Shown one piece after another: positions 45,317 through 53,944 of a stretch of 64,000 nucleotides of DNA. The notes beneath the pieces were generated by a model, which worked only from the letters and a program-made list of their open reading frames with translations, searched no databases and was not told the DNA's origin. The stretch spans positions 279,704 to 343,703 of the forward strand of contig CAWGQC010000009.1 of assembly GCA_963824645.1 (NCBI GenBank). The letters run 5' to 3'. The position numbers and the translations under genes were made by a program. Origin of the DNA: Bog-756 sp963824645 (GTDB lineage: Bacteria; Actinomycetota; Acidimicrobiia; Acidimicrobiales; RAAP-2). Positions within the stretch are counted from its first letter, which is position 1; every line of letters starts with the position of its first letter.

Positions 45317-45949
45317 TCACACCGACGAGGGGGTGCGGTTGTCGGCCGCCCTCCAGCAGTACCAGGCCACCAAGGAGCGGTAGGGCCGGAACGGCTCACC
45401 TCGCACCGCCAACTCCTTGGGCGTGGGGATCTCGGGGAGGTCCCAGGCCCGGGCGAATCCGGCCCGGACGGCGTAATCACCGGTGGGCCAGACGTCCAGG
45501 CGGGCCAGCGTGCCGAGCAGGAACATGTCCGCCGTCCACGGTCCGATACCGCGGACCTGACACAGATGGGCCACCACATCGTCATCGGCCAGCCGGCCGA
45601 TGCGGTCGAGGGCGATCTGCCCGGACAGTACCTTGTCGGCCAGGTCACGGATGGACGCCGCCTTGGCCCCACTCAACCCGCTCCGGGTCAGAACGGCGGG
45701 ATCGACGGCCAGCACATTCCGAGGAGTGACATCGCCGCCCAGGGCACCGACCAGCCGGCCATGGATGGAGGCGGCCGCCTTTCCGGCCAGCTGCTGGAAG
45801 ATGATGATCTCGACCAGTTCGGCAAAGCGGAGGGACTCCTTGGCCGGTCGTCGACGCGGCGGTGGCCCGTACACGTCGACCAGGGCGGCCAGTACCGGGT
45901 CGGTGGCCACCAGGGTGGCCACGGCTTCGTCGAACGCCGTTCCCCTCAC
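45317..45949 (-). CDS. AlkA-like DNA-3-methyladenine glycosylase (HhH-GPD)
   Basis: About 210 residues taking GTG 45949; the open frame reaches 46057 but the extra 36 residues are low-complexity basic sequence. FAELVEIIIFQQLAGKAAAS and LCQVRGIGPWTADMFLLGT form the helix-hairpin-helix; DVWPTGDYAVRAG carries the catalytic Asp. The family excises alkylated bases during base-excision repair. Convergent with zwf, whose stop is seven bases away. Confidence 0.87.
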   Translation of the reverse strand: MRGTAFDEAVATLVATDPVLAALVDVYGPPPRRRPAKESLRFAELVEIIIFQQLAGKAAASIHGRLVGALGGDVTPRNVLAVDPAVLTRSGLSGAKAASIRDLADKVLSGQIALDRIGRLADDDVVAHLCQVRGIGPWTADMFLLGTLARLDVWPTGDYAVRAGFARAWDLPEIPTPKELAVRGEPFRPYRSLVAWYCWRAADNRTPSSV

Positions 45950-46147
45950 GGCGCCGATAATGCCACCGCGCCGGGTCCGACGTCCGATCCTCCCCGGCCG
46001 TGGTCGGAGGGGGCGGGTCCCGTCACCACCCTTGTCGCCGAGGCGGGCACCGTGCACCGCGGCCCCGACCCCTGATCCCGCCCCCTACCCCTCCCTCGCC
46101 ACCCCTGTGCCGGGAAGGGCTGGTCGTAAAGCGGTGTTGGTCCTCAC

Positions 46148-47173
46148 GTGACGACGTTGTCCGTTCTCGACCTGGCCACCGTGACCCGGGGTTCGACTCC
46201 GGCCGAGGCCCTGGCTGACACCACCCGGCTGGCCGGGGTGGCCGAGCAGCTCGGCTACCGACGGATGTGGGTGGCCGAGCACCACGGGATGCCGGCCGTG
46301 GCCAGTTCGGCACCGGCGGTGCTCATCGGCCACCTGGCCGACGCCACGTCCACTCTGCGGATCGGGGCCGGCGGGGTGATGCTGCCCAATCACTCGCCGC
46401 TGGTCATCGCCGAGCAGTTCGCCACCCTCGAGGCCCTCCATCCGGGACGTATCGACCTCGGACTGGGGCGTGCCCCCGGTACCGACCCCCGCACGGCCCG
46501 GGCCCTGCGACGGACCATGGACCAGGGAGCGGACTCGTTTCCCGAGGACGTGATCGAGCTCATCACCTACATGCTGGACGCCGACGGACCGCCGTCCCGC
46601 CCGGTGCCCGTACCCGGGCGGGGCTACCTCCCCCAGATGTGGCTGCTCGGCTCCTCCACCTTCAGCGCCCAACTGGCGGGCCACCTGGGTCTCGCCTTCT
46701 CCTTCGCCTACCACTTCAGCCCCGGACATCTCGATCAGGCCCTCGAGCAGTACCGTTCGACCTTCCGACCGTCGGCCCTCCTCGACCGACCTCGGGTCAT
46801 GGTGGCCGTGTCGGTCCTGTGTGCCCCCACCACCGAGGAGGCCACCTGGCTGGCCGGACCCTCGGCCCTGTCGGTCCTGCAGCTGCGCACCGGTCGGCTG
46901 GGACCACTGCCCACCCCGGAGGACGCCGCCGCCTACCACTTCACGGCCGAGGAGCGCGCCGTGGTCGATGCGGTGACAGCCACCCACCTGATCGGCGACG
47001 CCGCCACCGTCCATGAGGGTCTGGTGGCTCTCGGCCACCGCACCGACGCCGACGAGTTCATGATCTCCACCCGGGCCCACTCCTTCGAGGCGCGGGCGGA
47101 ATCCCTCTCCCTGGTGGCCGGGACGTGGCCCATGGGCCAGGAGCAGGAGTCGGACGCCAGCCCGGCGGCCTGA
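46148..47173 (+). CDS. LLM-class flavin-dependent oxidoreductase (MsnO8-like)
   Basis: 341 residues from GTG 46148. Bacterial-luciferase-like TIM barrel: LGYRRMWVAEHHGMPAVASS, IGAGGVMLPNHSPLVIAEQF, GLGRAPGTDPRTARAL and GLAFSFAYHFSP. This HGM...GAGGVMLPNH pattern is the MsnO8/YqiI subgroup, usually FMN-dependent. Substrate unknown. Divergent from the AlkA-like gene. Confidence 0.88.
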   Translation: MTTLSVLDLATVTRGSTPAEALADTTRLAGVAEQLGYRRMWVAEHHGMPAVASSAPAVLIGHLADATSTLRIGAGGVMLPNHSPLVIAEQFATLEALHPGRIDLGLGRAPGTDPRTARALRRTMDQGADSFPEDVIELITYMLDADGPPSRPVPVPGRGYLPQMWLLGSSTFSAQLAGHLGLAFSFAYHFSPGHLDQALEQYRSTFRPSALLDRPRVMVAVSVLCAPTTEEATWLAGPSALSVLQLRTGRLGPLPTPEDAAAYHFTAEERAVVDAVTATHLIGDAATVHEGLVALGHRTDADEFMISTRAHSFEARAESLSLVAGTWPMGQEQESDASPAA

Positions 47174-47193
47174 GGACGAGGTTCAGGGCCAGG

Positions 47194-48132
47194 TCAGAGC
47201 TCGGCGCAGGCCGGCAGCACCCGCTCGGCGATGAAGGCCAGGTGGTCGAGGTCCTCCAGATCCAGTATCTGGAGATAGACCCGGGTGGCGCCGATGGCCC
47301 CGTAGGCGGCCAGTTTGGTGATCACCTCGTCCGGTGTGCCGCACAGCCCGTTCTCCCGCAACTCGGCCACCTCACGTCCGATCGACGCCGCCCGTCGGGC
47401 GATGGTGGCCTCGTCCGGACCGCAGCACACCACCTGGGCGGCCGAAAACACGATCGAGGCCGGATCGCGACCGGCCTGGCGGCTCACCCCTCGCACCCGT
47501 TCGAACTGGTCGCCGGTCTCCTGGAGGGGACGGAAGGCACGGTTGAATTCGGCGCCGTAGCGGGCCGCCAACTGGGGCGTCCGGCGCGGACCCCCGCCCC
47601 CGATGATGACCGGCGGACCCGGCTTCTGGACGGGCTTGGGCAGGGCCGGACTGTCCTTCACCTGGTAGTGCCGCCCGTCGAAATTGAAACGTCCGCCGTC
47701 AGGGGTGGCCCACAGCCCGGTGATGACGGCCAGCTGCTCCTCCAGCCGGTCGAACCGCTCACCCACGGCCGGGAAGGGGATGCCGTAGGCGGTGTGTTCG
47801 GCCTCGTACCAGCCGGCCCCGAGGCCGAGTTCCACCCGGCCTCCACTCATGGCATCGACCTCGGCCACCGAGACGGCCAGCGGACCGGGCCAACGAAACG
47901 TGGCCGAGGTGACCAGGGTGCCCAGCCGAATCCGGGTGGTCTCCCGGGCGATTCCGGCCAGGGTCACCCAGGCGTCGGTCGGACCGGGGAGCCCGTCGGC
48001 GCTCCCCATAGACAGGTAATGGTCGCTGCGGAAGAAAGCGTCGAACCCCAGGGATTCCGCGGTCTGGGCCACAGCCAGCAGGTGGTCGTAGGAGGCGCCT
48101 TGTTGGGGCTCGGTGAAGATGCGCAGGAGCAT
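47194..48132 (-). CDS. LLM-class F420-dependent oxidoreductase
   Basis: 312 residues from ATG 48132. ESLGFDAFFRSDHYLSMG, RIRLGTLVTSATFRWPGPLA, LGLGAGWYEAEHTAYG, VIIGGGGPRRTPQLAARYGA and the C-terminal VYLQILDLEDLDHLAFIAER match actinobacterial F420-binding luciferase-like enzymes. Uses reduced F420 for hydride transfer. Convergent with the 46148 gene, ending 21 bp away. Confidence 0.9.
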   Translation of the reverse strand: MLLRIFTEPQQGASYDHLLAVAQTAESLGFDAFFRSDHYLSMGSADGLPGPTDAWVTLAGIARETTRIRLGTLVTSATFRWPGPLAVSVAEVDAMSGGRVELGLGAGWYEAEHTAYGIPFPAVGERFDRLEEQLAVITGLWATPDGGRFNFDGRHYQVKDSPALPKPVQKPGPPVIIGGGGPRRTPQLAARYGAEFNRAFRPLQETGDQFERVRGVSRQAGRDPASIVFSAAQVVCCGPDEATIARRAASIGREVAELRENGLCGTPDEVITKLAAYGAIGATRVYLQILDLEDLDHLAFIAERVLPACAEL

Positions 48133-48141
48133 GCCCTCGGT

Positions 48142-48867
48142 CTAGCCCAGCGCCGCCCCACCGTCACCCCGAGTGGCACCGACGGTCGCCGCCGGGCACG
48201 CCCGCCGGTGCGGTGGCTCCCCCCGGTCCTGGGGTCCGGGCCGGGTGAGGCAGGCGGCGTCCACCACGCCGCGGGACCGACCCAGGGCCACCACCCCGGC
48301 TACCCGGATCCCCGCCAACCGCAGGGCCGCCGCCGCACTCTGGGCCCGTGCTCCGGTGGTGAGGGTGTCATCCACCACCAGCACACGGCCGTGGGCCACC
48401 GGGGCGGGGTCCGCCGGGGAACGGACGGAAAATCCACGCCGCGAGGCGAGCAGATGGTCGGTGGCGTCGGGACCGCGCACCAGGAGCGGTCGGTGGCGCC
48501 GGGCCAAGGCGGGCACCCGGGCCACCAGAATGTCCACCGGTGAGCCGGTGGGCCGCTGGGTGGAGGGAACGGTGACCACCAGGTCCCACCGACCGAAACG
48601 TTTGGTCAGCCGACCGTCGGGGTCGGCCATCCAGGCGCCGAGAGCACCGGCCAGGGCCAGGCAGTGAGAGATGCGGACCTCGCCCACGGCCGCGTCCTTG
48701 TAGCCGCGCAGGGCCCGATGGAGTCGGTCGCCCACCCGGTAGTCCGTCATCACCTCCACCGGAACCAGGGGCATCCGCAGCTGACCGACCAGGATGCCGC
48801 AGCAGAAGCAGAGGGCGAAGCCCGGAGCGGCGGGACGATGGCACACCGGGCACCCACCGTTTGTCAC
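48142..48867 (-). CDS. ComF-family phosphoribosyltransferase-like protein
   Basis: 241 residues from GTG 48867, overlapping the thioesterase stop by four bases (GTGA). N-terminal zinc-ribbon CPVCHRPAAPGFALCFCCG; then LHRALRGYKDAAV, VVTVPSTQRPTGSPVDILVA and the PRPP loop RVLVVDDTLTTGARAQSAA. ComF proteins are amidophosphoribosyltransferase relatives linked to DNA uptake or transformation in other bacteria. Ten bases upstream of the F420 enzyme on the same strand, so probably co-transcribed. Confidence 0.85.
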   Translation of the reverse strand: MTNGGCPVCHRPAAPGFALCFCCGILVGQLRMPLVPVEVMTDYRVGDRLHRALRGYKDAAVGEVRISHCLALAGALGAWMADPDGRLTKRFGRWDLVVTVPSTQRPTGSPVDILVARVPALARRHRPLLVRGPDATDHLLASRRGFSVRSPADPAPVAHGRVLVVDDTLTTGARAQSAAAALRLAGIRVAGVVALGRSRGVVDAACLTRPGPQDRGEPPHRRACPAATVGATRGDGGAALG

Positions 48868-49352
48868 CCCGGGTCCGACTCCTGGTCCACGTGCCGGTGC
48901 AGGAGGAAGGTGCCGGTCGACCGGCTGACCATCTGGTCCCCTTCGTCGAAAACGGTCCCCTCGGCGTAGGCCACCTGTCGGGCCATCCGCACCACTTCGC
49001 CGCGCAGGCGGTAGGACCCACCCACGCTGGCCGGCCGCATGGTCTCGACCTTCATCTCGAGGGTGGCCCGGGTCCGGTCCCGTCCGCCCAGACCGGCGTT
49101 GATGGCGAAATTCATGGCTGCGTCCAGCAGGAGTCCGTGCACCCCGGCCTGCACCACCCCGTGCGGATTGCAGGCCAACGCCGTGGGTCCGAAGGTCCCG
49201 TCGACCCAGCCCAGGTCCTCCCCGTCCACCCCGTAGTGGACGAAGGCGCCCCCGACCGTTCCGATGAGTTCCATACCGCCATCGCCCAGCCAGCGGTCCA
49301 TGTTCTTGATTGGTTCGATCACCACCCCGACGGTACTGCCGGGCTGCGCCAT
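48864..49352 (-). CDS. PaaI-like hotdog-fold thioesterase
   Basis: 162 residues from ATG 49352. FGPTALACNPHGVVQAGVHG (catalytic region with His-Gly-Gly-like HGVVQAG), LLDAAMNFAINAGL and TLEMKVETMRPASVGG then GEVVRMARQVAYAEGTVFDE form the hotdog strands. It would hydrolyse acyl-CoA thioesters. Overlaps ComF by four bases. Divergent from the thiolase gene; both concern acyl-CoA metabolism. Confidence 0.85.
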   Translation of the reverse strand: MAQPGSTVGVVIEPIKNMDRWLGDGGMELIGTVGGAFVHYGVDGEDLGWVDGTFGPTALACNPHGVVQAGVHGLLLDAAMNFAINAGLGGRDRTRATLEMKVETMRPASVGGSYRLRGEVVRMARQVAYAEGTVFDEGDQMVSRSTGTFLLHRHVDQESDPG

Positions 49353-49461
49353 GTTCTCGAACCAAAGATGGCGGAATTATCGGTCGGAGCCGGTAGTCGG
49401 GGAGGATTTGAGGCTCAACCGCCCATCCGTCCCGGGTACGCTGAGCACAGGTCTTTTTCTT

Positions 49462-49473
49462 GACCGTCCGGTC
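49462..49473. promoter_or_regulatory. Palindrome GACCG-TC-CGGTC before thiolase
   Basis: Perfect five-base arms in the divergent region, about 100 bp upstream of the thiolase ATG and 110 bp from the thioesterase start. It resembles operators of TetR-type fatty-acid regulators in size and composition. Confidence 0.35.
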
Positions 49474-49575
49474 TAGTTTTGGGATCGGGGTAGTACAGGC
49501 AGTTCCCAACAGCCCCCACGGGCCCGACATTGGCCGGCAGGCACCTGCTCCGCCGGACCGGAAGGAGAAGCGATC

Positions 49576-50757
49576 ATGACCGACGCCGTCATCGTCGATG
49601 CAGTCCGCACACCGGGAGGCAAGCGCAACGGGAAGCTGCGCAACTGGCACGCCGCCGACCTGGCCTCCGAGCCCCTCAAGGCCCTGACCGAGCGCAACGA
49701 TCTCGACCCCGCCCTGGTCGACGACGTGATCATGGGGTGCGTCATGCAGGTGGGCGAGCAGTCGCTCAACGTCGGACGCAACGCCGTTCTGGCTGCCGGC
49801 TTTCCCGAGTCGGTACCGGGCACCACCATCGACCGCCAGTGCGGTTCGTCCCAGCAGGCTCTCCACTTCGGCGCCCAGGGCGTCATCGCCGGCGCCTACG
49901 ACATCGTGATCGGTGGAGGGGTCGAGGTCATGACCCGCACCCCCATGGGCTCGTCGGTCGTACGCGACCTCGGCTACCCCTTCGGTCCGCGGATGATGAG
50001 CCGTTACGCCGAGCGGGGGGGCCTGGTCAGTCAAGGCGAAGGGGCCGAGCTCATCGCCGAGCGGTGGGACATCTCCCGTGAGCAGCTCGACGAGTTCTCC
50101 GTACGCTCGCACCAGCGGGCCGCCCGGGCCACCGAAGAGGGGCGCTTCGAGCGCGAGATCATCCCGGTGGCCGTGAAGGATGACGACCGGGCCGACACCG
50201 ACGAGCTCATCACCACCGACGAGGGCATCCGACCGGACTCCTCGGTCGAGGTCCTGGCCAACCTCAAGCCGGCCTTCCGGCAGGAGAACGGACGGGTGAC
50301 CGCCGGCAACTCATCCCAGATCACCGACGGTGCCTCCGGCGTGCTCATCATGAGCGAGGAGAAGGCCAACGCACTGGGCCTGACCCCCCGCGCCCGGTTC
50401 CACAGTTTCGCCGTGGCCGGCAGTGACCCCATCACCATGCTGACCGGTCCCATCCCGGCGACCAAGTCGGTACTGGAGAGGGCCAAGCTGACCCTCGACG
50501 ACATGGACGTCATCGAGATCAACGAGGCCTTCGCCTCGGTGGTGCTGGCCTGGCAGAAGGAGTTCGGGGTCGATCTGGACAAGGTCAACGTGAACGGTGG
50601 GGCCATTGCTCTCGGGCACCCGCTCGGCGCCTCGGGGGCCAAGCTCATGGCCACCCTGGTCAACGAACTCGAGCGCACCCAGGGTCGCTACGGTCTGCTC
50701 ACCATGTGTGAGGGCGGGGGCATGGCCAACGCCACCATCATCGAGCGTCTGGGCTGA
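49576..50757 (+). CDS. Acetyl-CoA C-acetyltransferase (thiolase)
   Basis: 393 residues from ATG 49576 (GGAAGGAGA upstream). Nucleophilic Cys89 in DRQCGSSQQALH; INEAFASVVLAWQK; catalytic His in GGAIALGHPLGASGAK; second Cys in TMCEGGGMANA. Full-length thiolase II/FadA-like enzyme, condensing two acetyl-CoA or cleaving 3-ketoacyl-CoA. Steroid-type (FadA5/6) function is possible in actinobacteria but not indicated by neighbours. Confidence 0.93.
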   Translation: MTDAVIVDAVRTPGGKRNGKLRNWHAADLASEPLKALTERNDLDPALVDDVIMGCVMQVGEQSLNVGRNAVLAAGFPESVPGTTIDRQCGSSQQALHFGAQGVIAGAYDIVIGGGVEVMTRTPMGSSVVRDLGYPFGPRMMSRYAERGGLVSQGEGAELIAERWDISREQLDEFSVRSHQRAARATEEGRFEREIIPVAVKDDDRADTDELITTDEGIRPDSSVEVLANLKPAFRQENGRVTAGNSSQITDGASGVLIMSEEKANALGLTPRARFHSFAVAGSDPITMLTGPIPATKSVLERAKLTLDDMDVIEINEAFASVVLAWQKEFGVDLDKVNVNGGAIALGHPLGASGAKLMATLVNELERTQGRYGLLTMCEGGGMANATIIERLG

Positions 50758-50803
50758 GTCCACCTGGCCTGCGACCACCGGAGATCCGGCGGGGTAGGTG
50801 GAC
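50758..50803. terminator. Nested hairpin between convergent thiolase and crgA
   Basis: GTCCACCT (50758-50765) pairs with AGGTGGAC (50796-50803), enclosing CCGGA-GA-TCCGG (50778-50789). It starts immediately after the thiolase stop and is 30 bp from the crgA stop. No T-tract; likely an intrinsic-like or processing structure serving both strands. Confidence 0.45.
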
Positions 50804-50833
50804 CCAGATCCACCGCTCCGCCGGGCTACCCGG

Positions 50834-51250
50834 TCAGTGGTAGCGGGTGGCCGTGATGAGGCCGGCGAAGATGGCCCCGATGGCGGCGATCAACCACAGG
50901 TTGTTGACCCCACCGGGCAGCAGGCCGGCGTAGTTGAGGATGACGATCAGCACGCCCAGCACGAACAGGGCGATGATCAGTAGGCCCATCCACCGCGGAC
51001 TGGTCTTGGCGTTTTTGGGGATGGGTGGCGTATAGCGCTTGCCCTGGGACGACTTGGGTGACTCGGTGGTCCGGCCACCCTTGCGGCCCTTGCTTTGGGT
51101 CTTGCCGGCCGGTGCCTTGGTCGAAGCCGCCTTGGTCGAAGCCGCCTTGGTCGAAGCCGCCTTGGTCGAAGCCGCCTTGGTCGAAGCCGCCTTGCCCGCT
51201 GCGGTCTTGCCCGAGCCAGGGTTGTCCTTGTCCTCGGCCTTGGTTGCCAT
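50834..51250 (-). CDS. crgA: Cell division protein CrgA
   Basis: 138 residues from ATG 51250. The C-terminal half is CrgA: RYTPPIPKNAKTSPRWMG, then helices LLIIALFVLGVLIVILNYAG and NNLWLIAAIGAIFAGLITAT, ending RYH. CrgA recruits FtsI and related proteins to the septum in actinobacteria. The N-terminal cytoplasmic tail is unusually long because of five to six AASTK repeats plus Lys/Ala-rich sequence. Neighbours trpG and pknB are as in Mycobacterium, confirming the locus. Confidence 0.93.
   Translation of the reverse strand: MATKAEDKDNPGSGKTAAGKAASTKAASTKAASTKAASTKAASTKAPAGKTQSKGRKGGRTTESPKSSQGKRYTPPIPKNAKTSPRWMGLLIIALFVLGVLIVILNYAGLLPGGVNNLWLIAAIGAIFAGLITATRYH
51116..51193 (-). repeat. 15-bp tandem repeats encoding AASTK in crgA
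   Basis: The unit GCCGCCTTGGTCGAA (plus strand) recurs five times in succession with near-perfect identity plus a partial copy. In-frame, so slippage would only lengthen or shorten the basic tail. Confidence 0.85.
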
Positions 51251-51329
51251 GGCCGGAAGAATAGCCAGTCCCCGTCGGGATGGCCGACGGAGCCGTGGGC
51301 GGGCTGCCTGCCGATACGATCAGTGGCCC

Positions 51330-51914
51330 ATGGGAGCGCGGGTGCTGGTCATCGACAACTACGACTCCTTCGTCTACAACCTCGTCCAGGAGCTGGGAGA
51401 ACTGGGAGCCGAGCCGGTCGTCCACCGCAACGACGCCATCGACATGGCCGGCATCCGGGCCGCCTGCCCCGACGCCATCCTCATCTCACCGGGGCCCGGT
51501 CGGCCCGAAAGTGCCGGCATCAGCCTGCAGGTGGTCGACGAACTGGCCGGGGAGTTCCCCATCCTCGGGGTCTGCCTCGGTCTGCAGGCCGTGGGCCAGG
51601 CTTACGGCGGCAGCATCGTCGCCGCCCCCACCCTCATGCACGGCAAGACATCGTCCGTGCACCATCGGGGTGACGGGGTGTTCGCCGGACTACCCGATCC
51701 CTTCGTCGCCACCCGTTACCACTCGCTGGTGCTCGACCCCGCCACGGTTCCCGACGTCCTCGAGGTCACCGCCACCACCGGCGACGGGGTCATCATGGGC
51801 CTGCGCCATCGCACCCTGCCGGTCGAGGCTGTCCAATTCCATCCCGAATCGTTTCTGACCCCCCAGGGGCCCAGCCTTCTGTCCAACTTTCTGGCTTCGG
51901 CCACCCGCCCCTGA
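51330..51914 (+). CDS. trpG: Anthranilate / para-aminobenzoate synthase component II (glutamine amidotransferase)
   Basis: 194 residues from ATG 51330. VLVIDNYDSFVYNLVQELGE is the standard N-terminus; LISPGPGRPESAG; nucleophile Cys in GVCLGLQAVGQAYGG; catalytic His-Glu in VQFHPESFLTPQG. It supplies ammonia from glutamine to TrpE or PabB. In Mycobacterium the gene at this position is annotated trpG/pabA and may serve both pathways. Divergent from crgA (79 bp). Confidence 0.92.
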   Translation: MGARVLVIDNYDSFVYNLVQELGELGAEPVVHRNDAIDMAGIRAACPDAILISPGPGRPESAGISLQVVDELAGEFPILGVCLGLQAVGQAYGGSIVAAPTLMHGKTSSVHHRGDGVFAGLPDPFVATRYHSLVLDPATVPDVLEVTATTGDGVIMGLRHRTLPVEAVQFHPESFLTPQGPSLLSNFLASATRP

Positions 51915-51985
51915 GCGACAGCCCCCACCCTGCCGCCTGAACCACCTCGCACAAACCCGGTATCAACCGCCGCCGGCGGTGCGGG

Positions 51986-53827
51986 CTACGCCCGGTTGCG
52001 GCCCCGGCGGGAATGGCCATTGGCGGTGGTCGACGTGGTGGTCGAAGACGACGACGACGTGGTGGTCGACGAAGTCGGGACGGTGGTGGTGGTGGTGCTG
52101 GTCGTGGTGGTGGTGGTCGGCGGGGATCCGCTGGACACCACGATGCTGACCGTGCTCCCCGGACGCACCGATGCGCCCGGGCCCGGGCTCGACGAGACGA
52201 TCTGTCCGGCCTGGTACTGGGAGGACGGCTGCGCCGTCACGCCCCCCAGAGTGAGCCCGTCCTGGCTGAGGAGACTGCTGGCCTGGGGCTGGGTCTGGCC
52301 GATGACCGAGGGAACGGTCACATTGGCCTGACCGGACGAAACGGTGAGCGTCACCGAGCTGCCTTGGGCCACCTTGGTCCCCGGGGACGGATTGGTACTG
52401 ATCACGTTGCCGCTGGGGACCGAATTGTCGGCCTTGTAAGCCACCGTGTACTGGAGGCCCTGGGCCTGCAGGACGGATTCGGCGTGAGCCACCGGTACCC
52501 CGATGAGACCCGACGGCACGGCCACCTTGTTGATGGGGGCGGGAACAGCCACATCGAGAGTGACCGTGTCACCCTTCTTCACCAGTGACCTGGGCGCCGG
52601 ATCGGTCGAGATCACGGTTCCGGCCGTGTTCGACGACACCTGGTTGGTCCTCTTGACCACCAGACCGTCATTGACCAGGGTGGTGGTGGCCTGAGCAACG
52701 GGCTGTCCGGTCACGTTGGCCAGGTTGAACGACGGACTACCGCCGAAGTAGCCCAGGTTGCGGGCCAGCAGGTAACCCGCCACCAGCAGCAGGACCAACA
52801 GGATGGCCAGGATGATGGCGTAGGTGCGGGTCCGGTTGGGACCTTCGTCGTCGACCTCCTCCTCTTGGGACGGGCCGGTGGCCGCTACCGCCTGGGTCAT
52901 GTCCGACCCGTCTACGGCGCCCATGGCCCGGGTGGCCCCCAGGGCGGCGACGGTGGTGGTGGCGTCGTCCATGGCCAGGACCGAGCGCCCTTCGTTGAAC
53001 CGGAGCAGGTCGGCCCGCAACTCCTCCGCCGTCTGGTAGCGGTGGGCGGGATCCTTGGCCATCGATTTGAGAATGATGGCCTCGAAGGTCGGGGGGATCG
53101 ACGGGTTGAGCTCCCGAGGTGCAGGGGGATGGTCGCGCACGTGCTTGGACGCCACCGACACCGGGGTATCGCCCATGAAGGGAGGCCGTCCGGTGACCAT
53201 CTCGAAAAGGACCACACCCAGCGAGTAGATGTCGCTCCGGGTGTCGACCCCGATGCCCTCGGCCTGTTCCGGAGAGAAGTAGGTGGCCGTTCCCATCACG
53301 GCGCCGGTCTGGGTCAGGCTCTCTTCGGTGTTGAGGGCACGGGCGATGCCGAAGTCGGTCACCTTCACCTGTCCCTCGTCGGTGATCAGCACGTTGCCCG
53401 GCTTCACGTCGCGGTGGATGACCTTGTGCTTATGGGCGTAACCCAGGGCGGCGGCCACATGCGACCCGATATCGGCCGTCCGCTCGGCCGACAGGGGGCC
53501 GGAGGATTTGAGGATGGAGGAGAGGGGACGACCGTCGATGAACTCCATCACGATGAAGTAGGTGCCGGTGTCCTCCCCCCAGTCGAACACAGGGACGATG
53601 TTGGGATGGGAGAGATTGGCGGCGGCCTGGGCCTCCCGGCGGAAACGCTCGACGAAGGACCGGTCGATGGACAGCTCCGAAAAGAGGACCTTGAGGGCGA
53701 CCGGACGGTCGAGCAGCCGATCGTGGGCTCGGTAGACCTCGGCCATCCCCCCTCGGGCGATGAGATGGTTGAGCTCGTAGCGCTCGGAGAAGACGCGCGG
53801 CGTCTGAGTCGGGTCCATGTAGGTCAA
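51986..53827 (-). CDS. pknB: Ser/Thr protein kinase PknB with three PASTA domains
   Basis: 613 residues from ATG 53827 (ATG 53818 also possible). Kinase domain: GGMAEVY loop, VALK with Lys46, HRDVKPGN with Asp140, DFG with Asp158, then GTATYFSPEQAEG. A transmembrane helix AIILAILLVLLLVAGYLLA near 337-355 leads to three extracellular PASTA domains (VTGQPVAQATTTLVNDGL; PSGLIGVPVAHAESVLQAQG; PSVIGQTQPQASSLLSQDGL) and a Thr/Ser-rich tail. PASTA domains bind muropeptides or lipid II; the kinase phosphorylates division and wall-synthesis proteins. Mycobacterial PknB has four PASTA domains. No pknA follows. Confidence 0.95.
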   Translation of the reverse strand: MTYMDPTQTPRVFSERYELNHLIARGGMAEVYRAHDRLLDRPVALKVLFSELSIDRSFVERFRREAQAAANLSHPNIVPVFDWGEDTGTYFIVMEFIDGRPLSSILKSSGPLSAERTADIGSHVAAALGYAHKHKVIHRDVKPGNVLITDEGQVKVTDFGIARALNTEESLTQTGAVMGTATYFSPEQAEGIGVDTRSDIYSLGVVLFEMVTGRPPFMGDTPVSVASKHVRDHPPAPRELNPSIPPTFEAIILKSMAKDPAHRYQTAEELRADLLRFNEGRSVLAMDDATTTVAALGATRAMGAVDGSDMTQAVAATGPSQEEEVDDEGPNRTRTYAIILAILLVLLLVAGYLLARNLGYFGGSPSFNLANVTGQPVAQATTTLVNDGLVVKRTNQVSSNTAGTVISTDPAPRSLVKKGDTVTLDVAVPAPINKVAVPSGLIGVPVAHAESVLQAQGLQYTVAYKADNSVPSGNVISTNPSPGTKVAQGSSVTLTVSSGQANVTVPSVIGQTQPQASSLLSQDGLTLGGVTAQPSSQYQAGQIVSSSPGPGASVRPGSTVSIVVSSGSPPTTTTTTSTTTTTVPTSSTTTSSSSSTTTSTTANGHSRRGRNRA

Positions 53828-53944
53828 AGCCTAGGCCTGCGTTCGCTCGGGTCCGGGGTTCTCATCGTTCCTCGTTCCATGTCGGTTGTTTCTCTGTCGG
53901 TTGGTCCCGTCGCCTCCCCCGACCACGGCCGGGGACGGTGGCGA

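Noticed and set aside
43819..45672. Minus-strand open frame across zwf
   Set aside because: zwf is unmistakable on the plus strand; the mirror frame has no homology.
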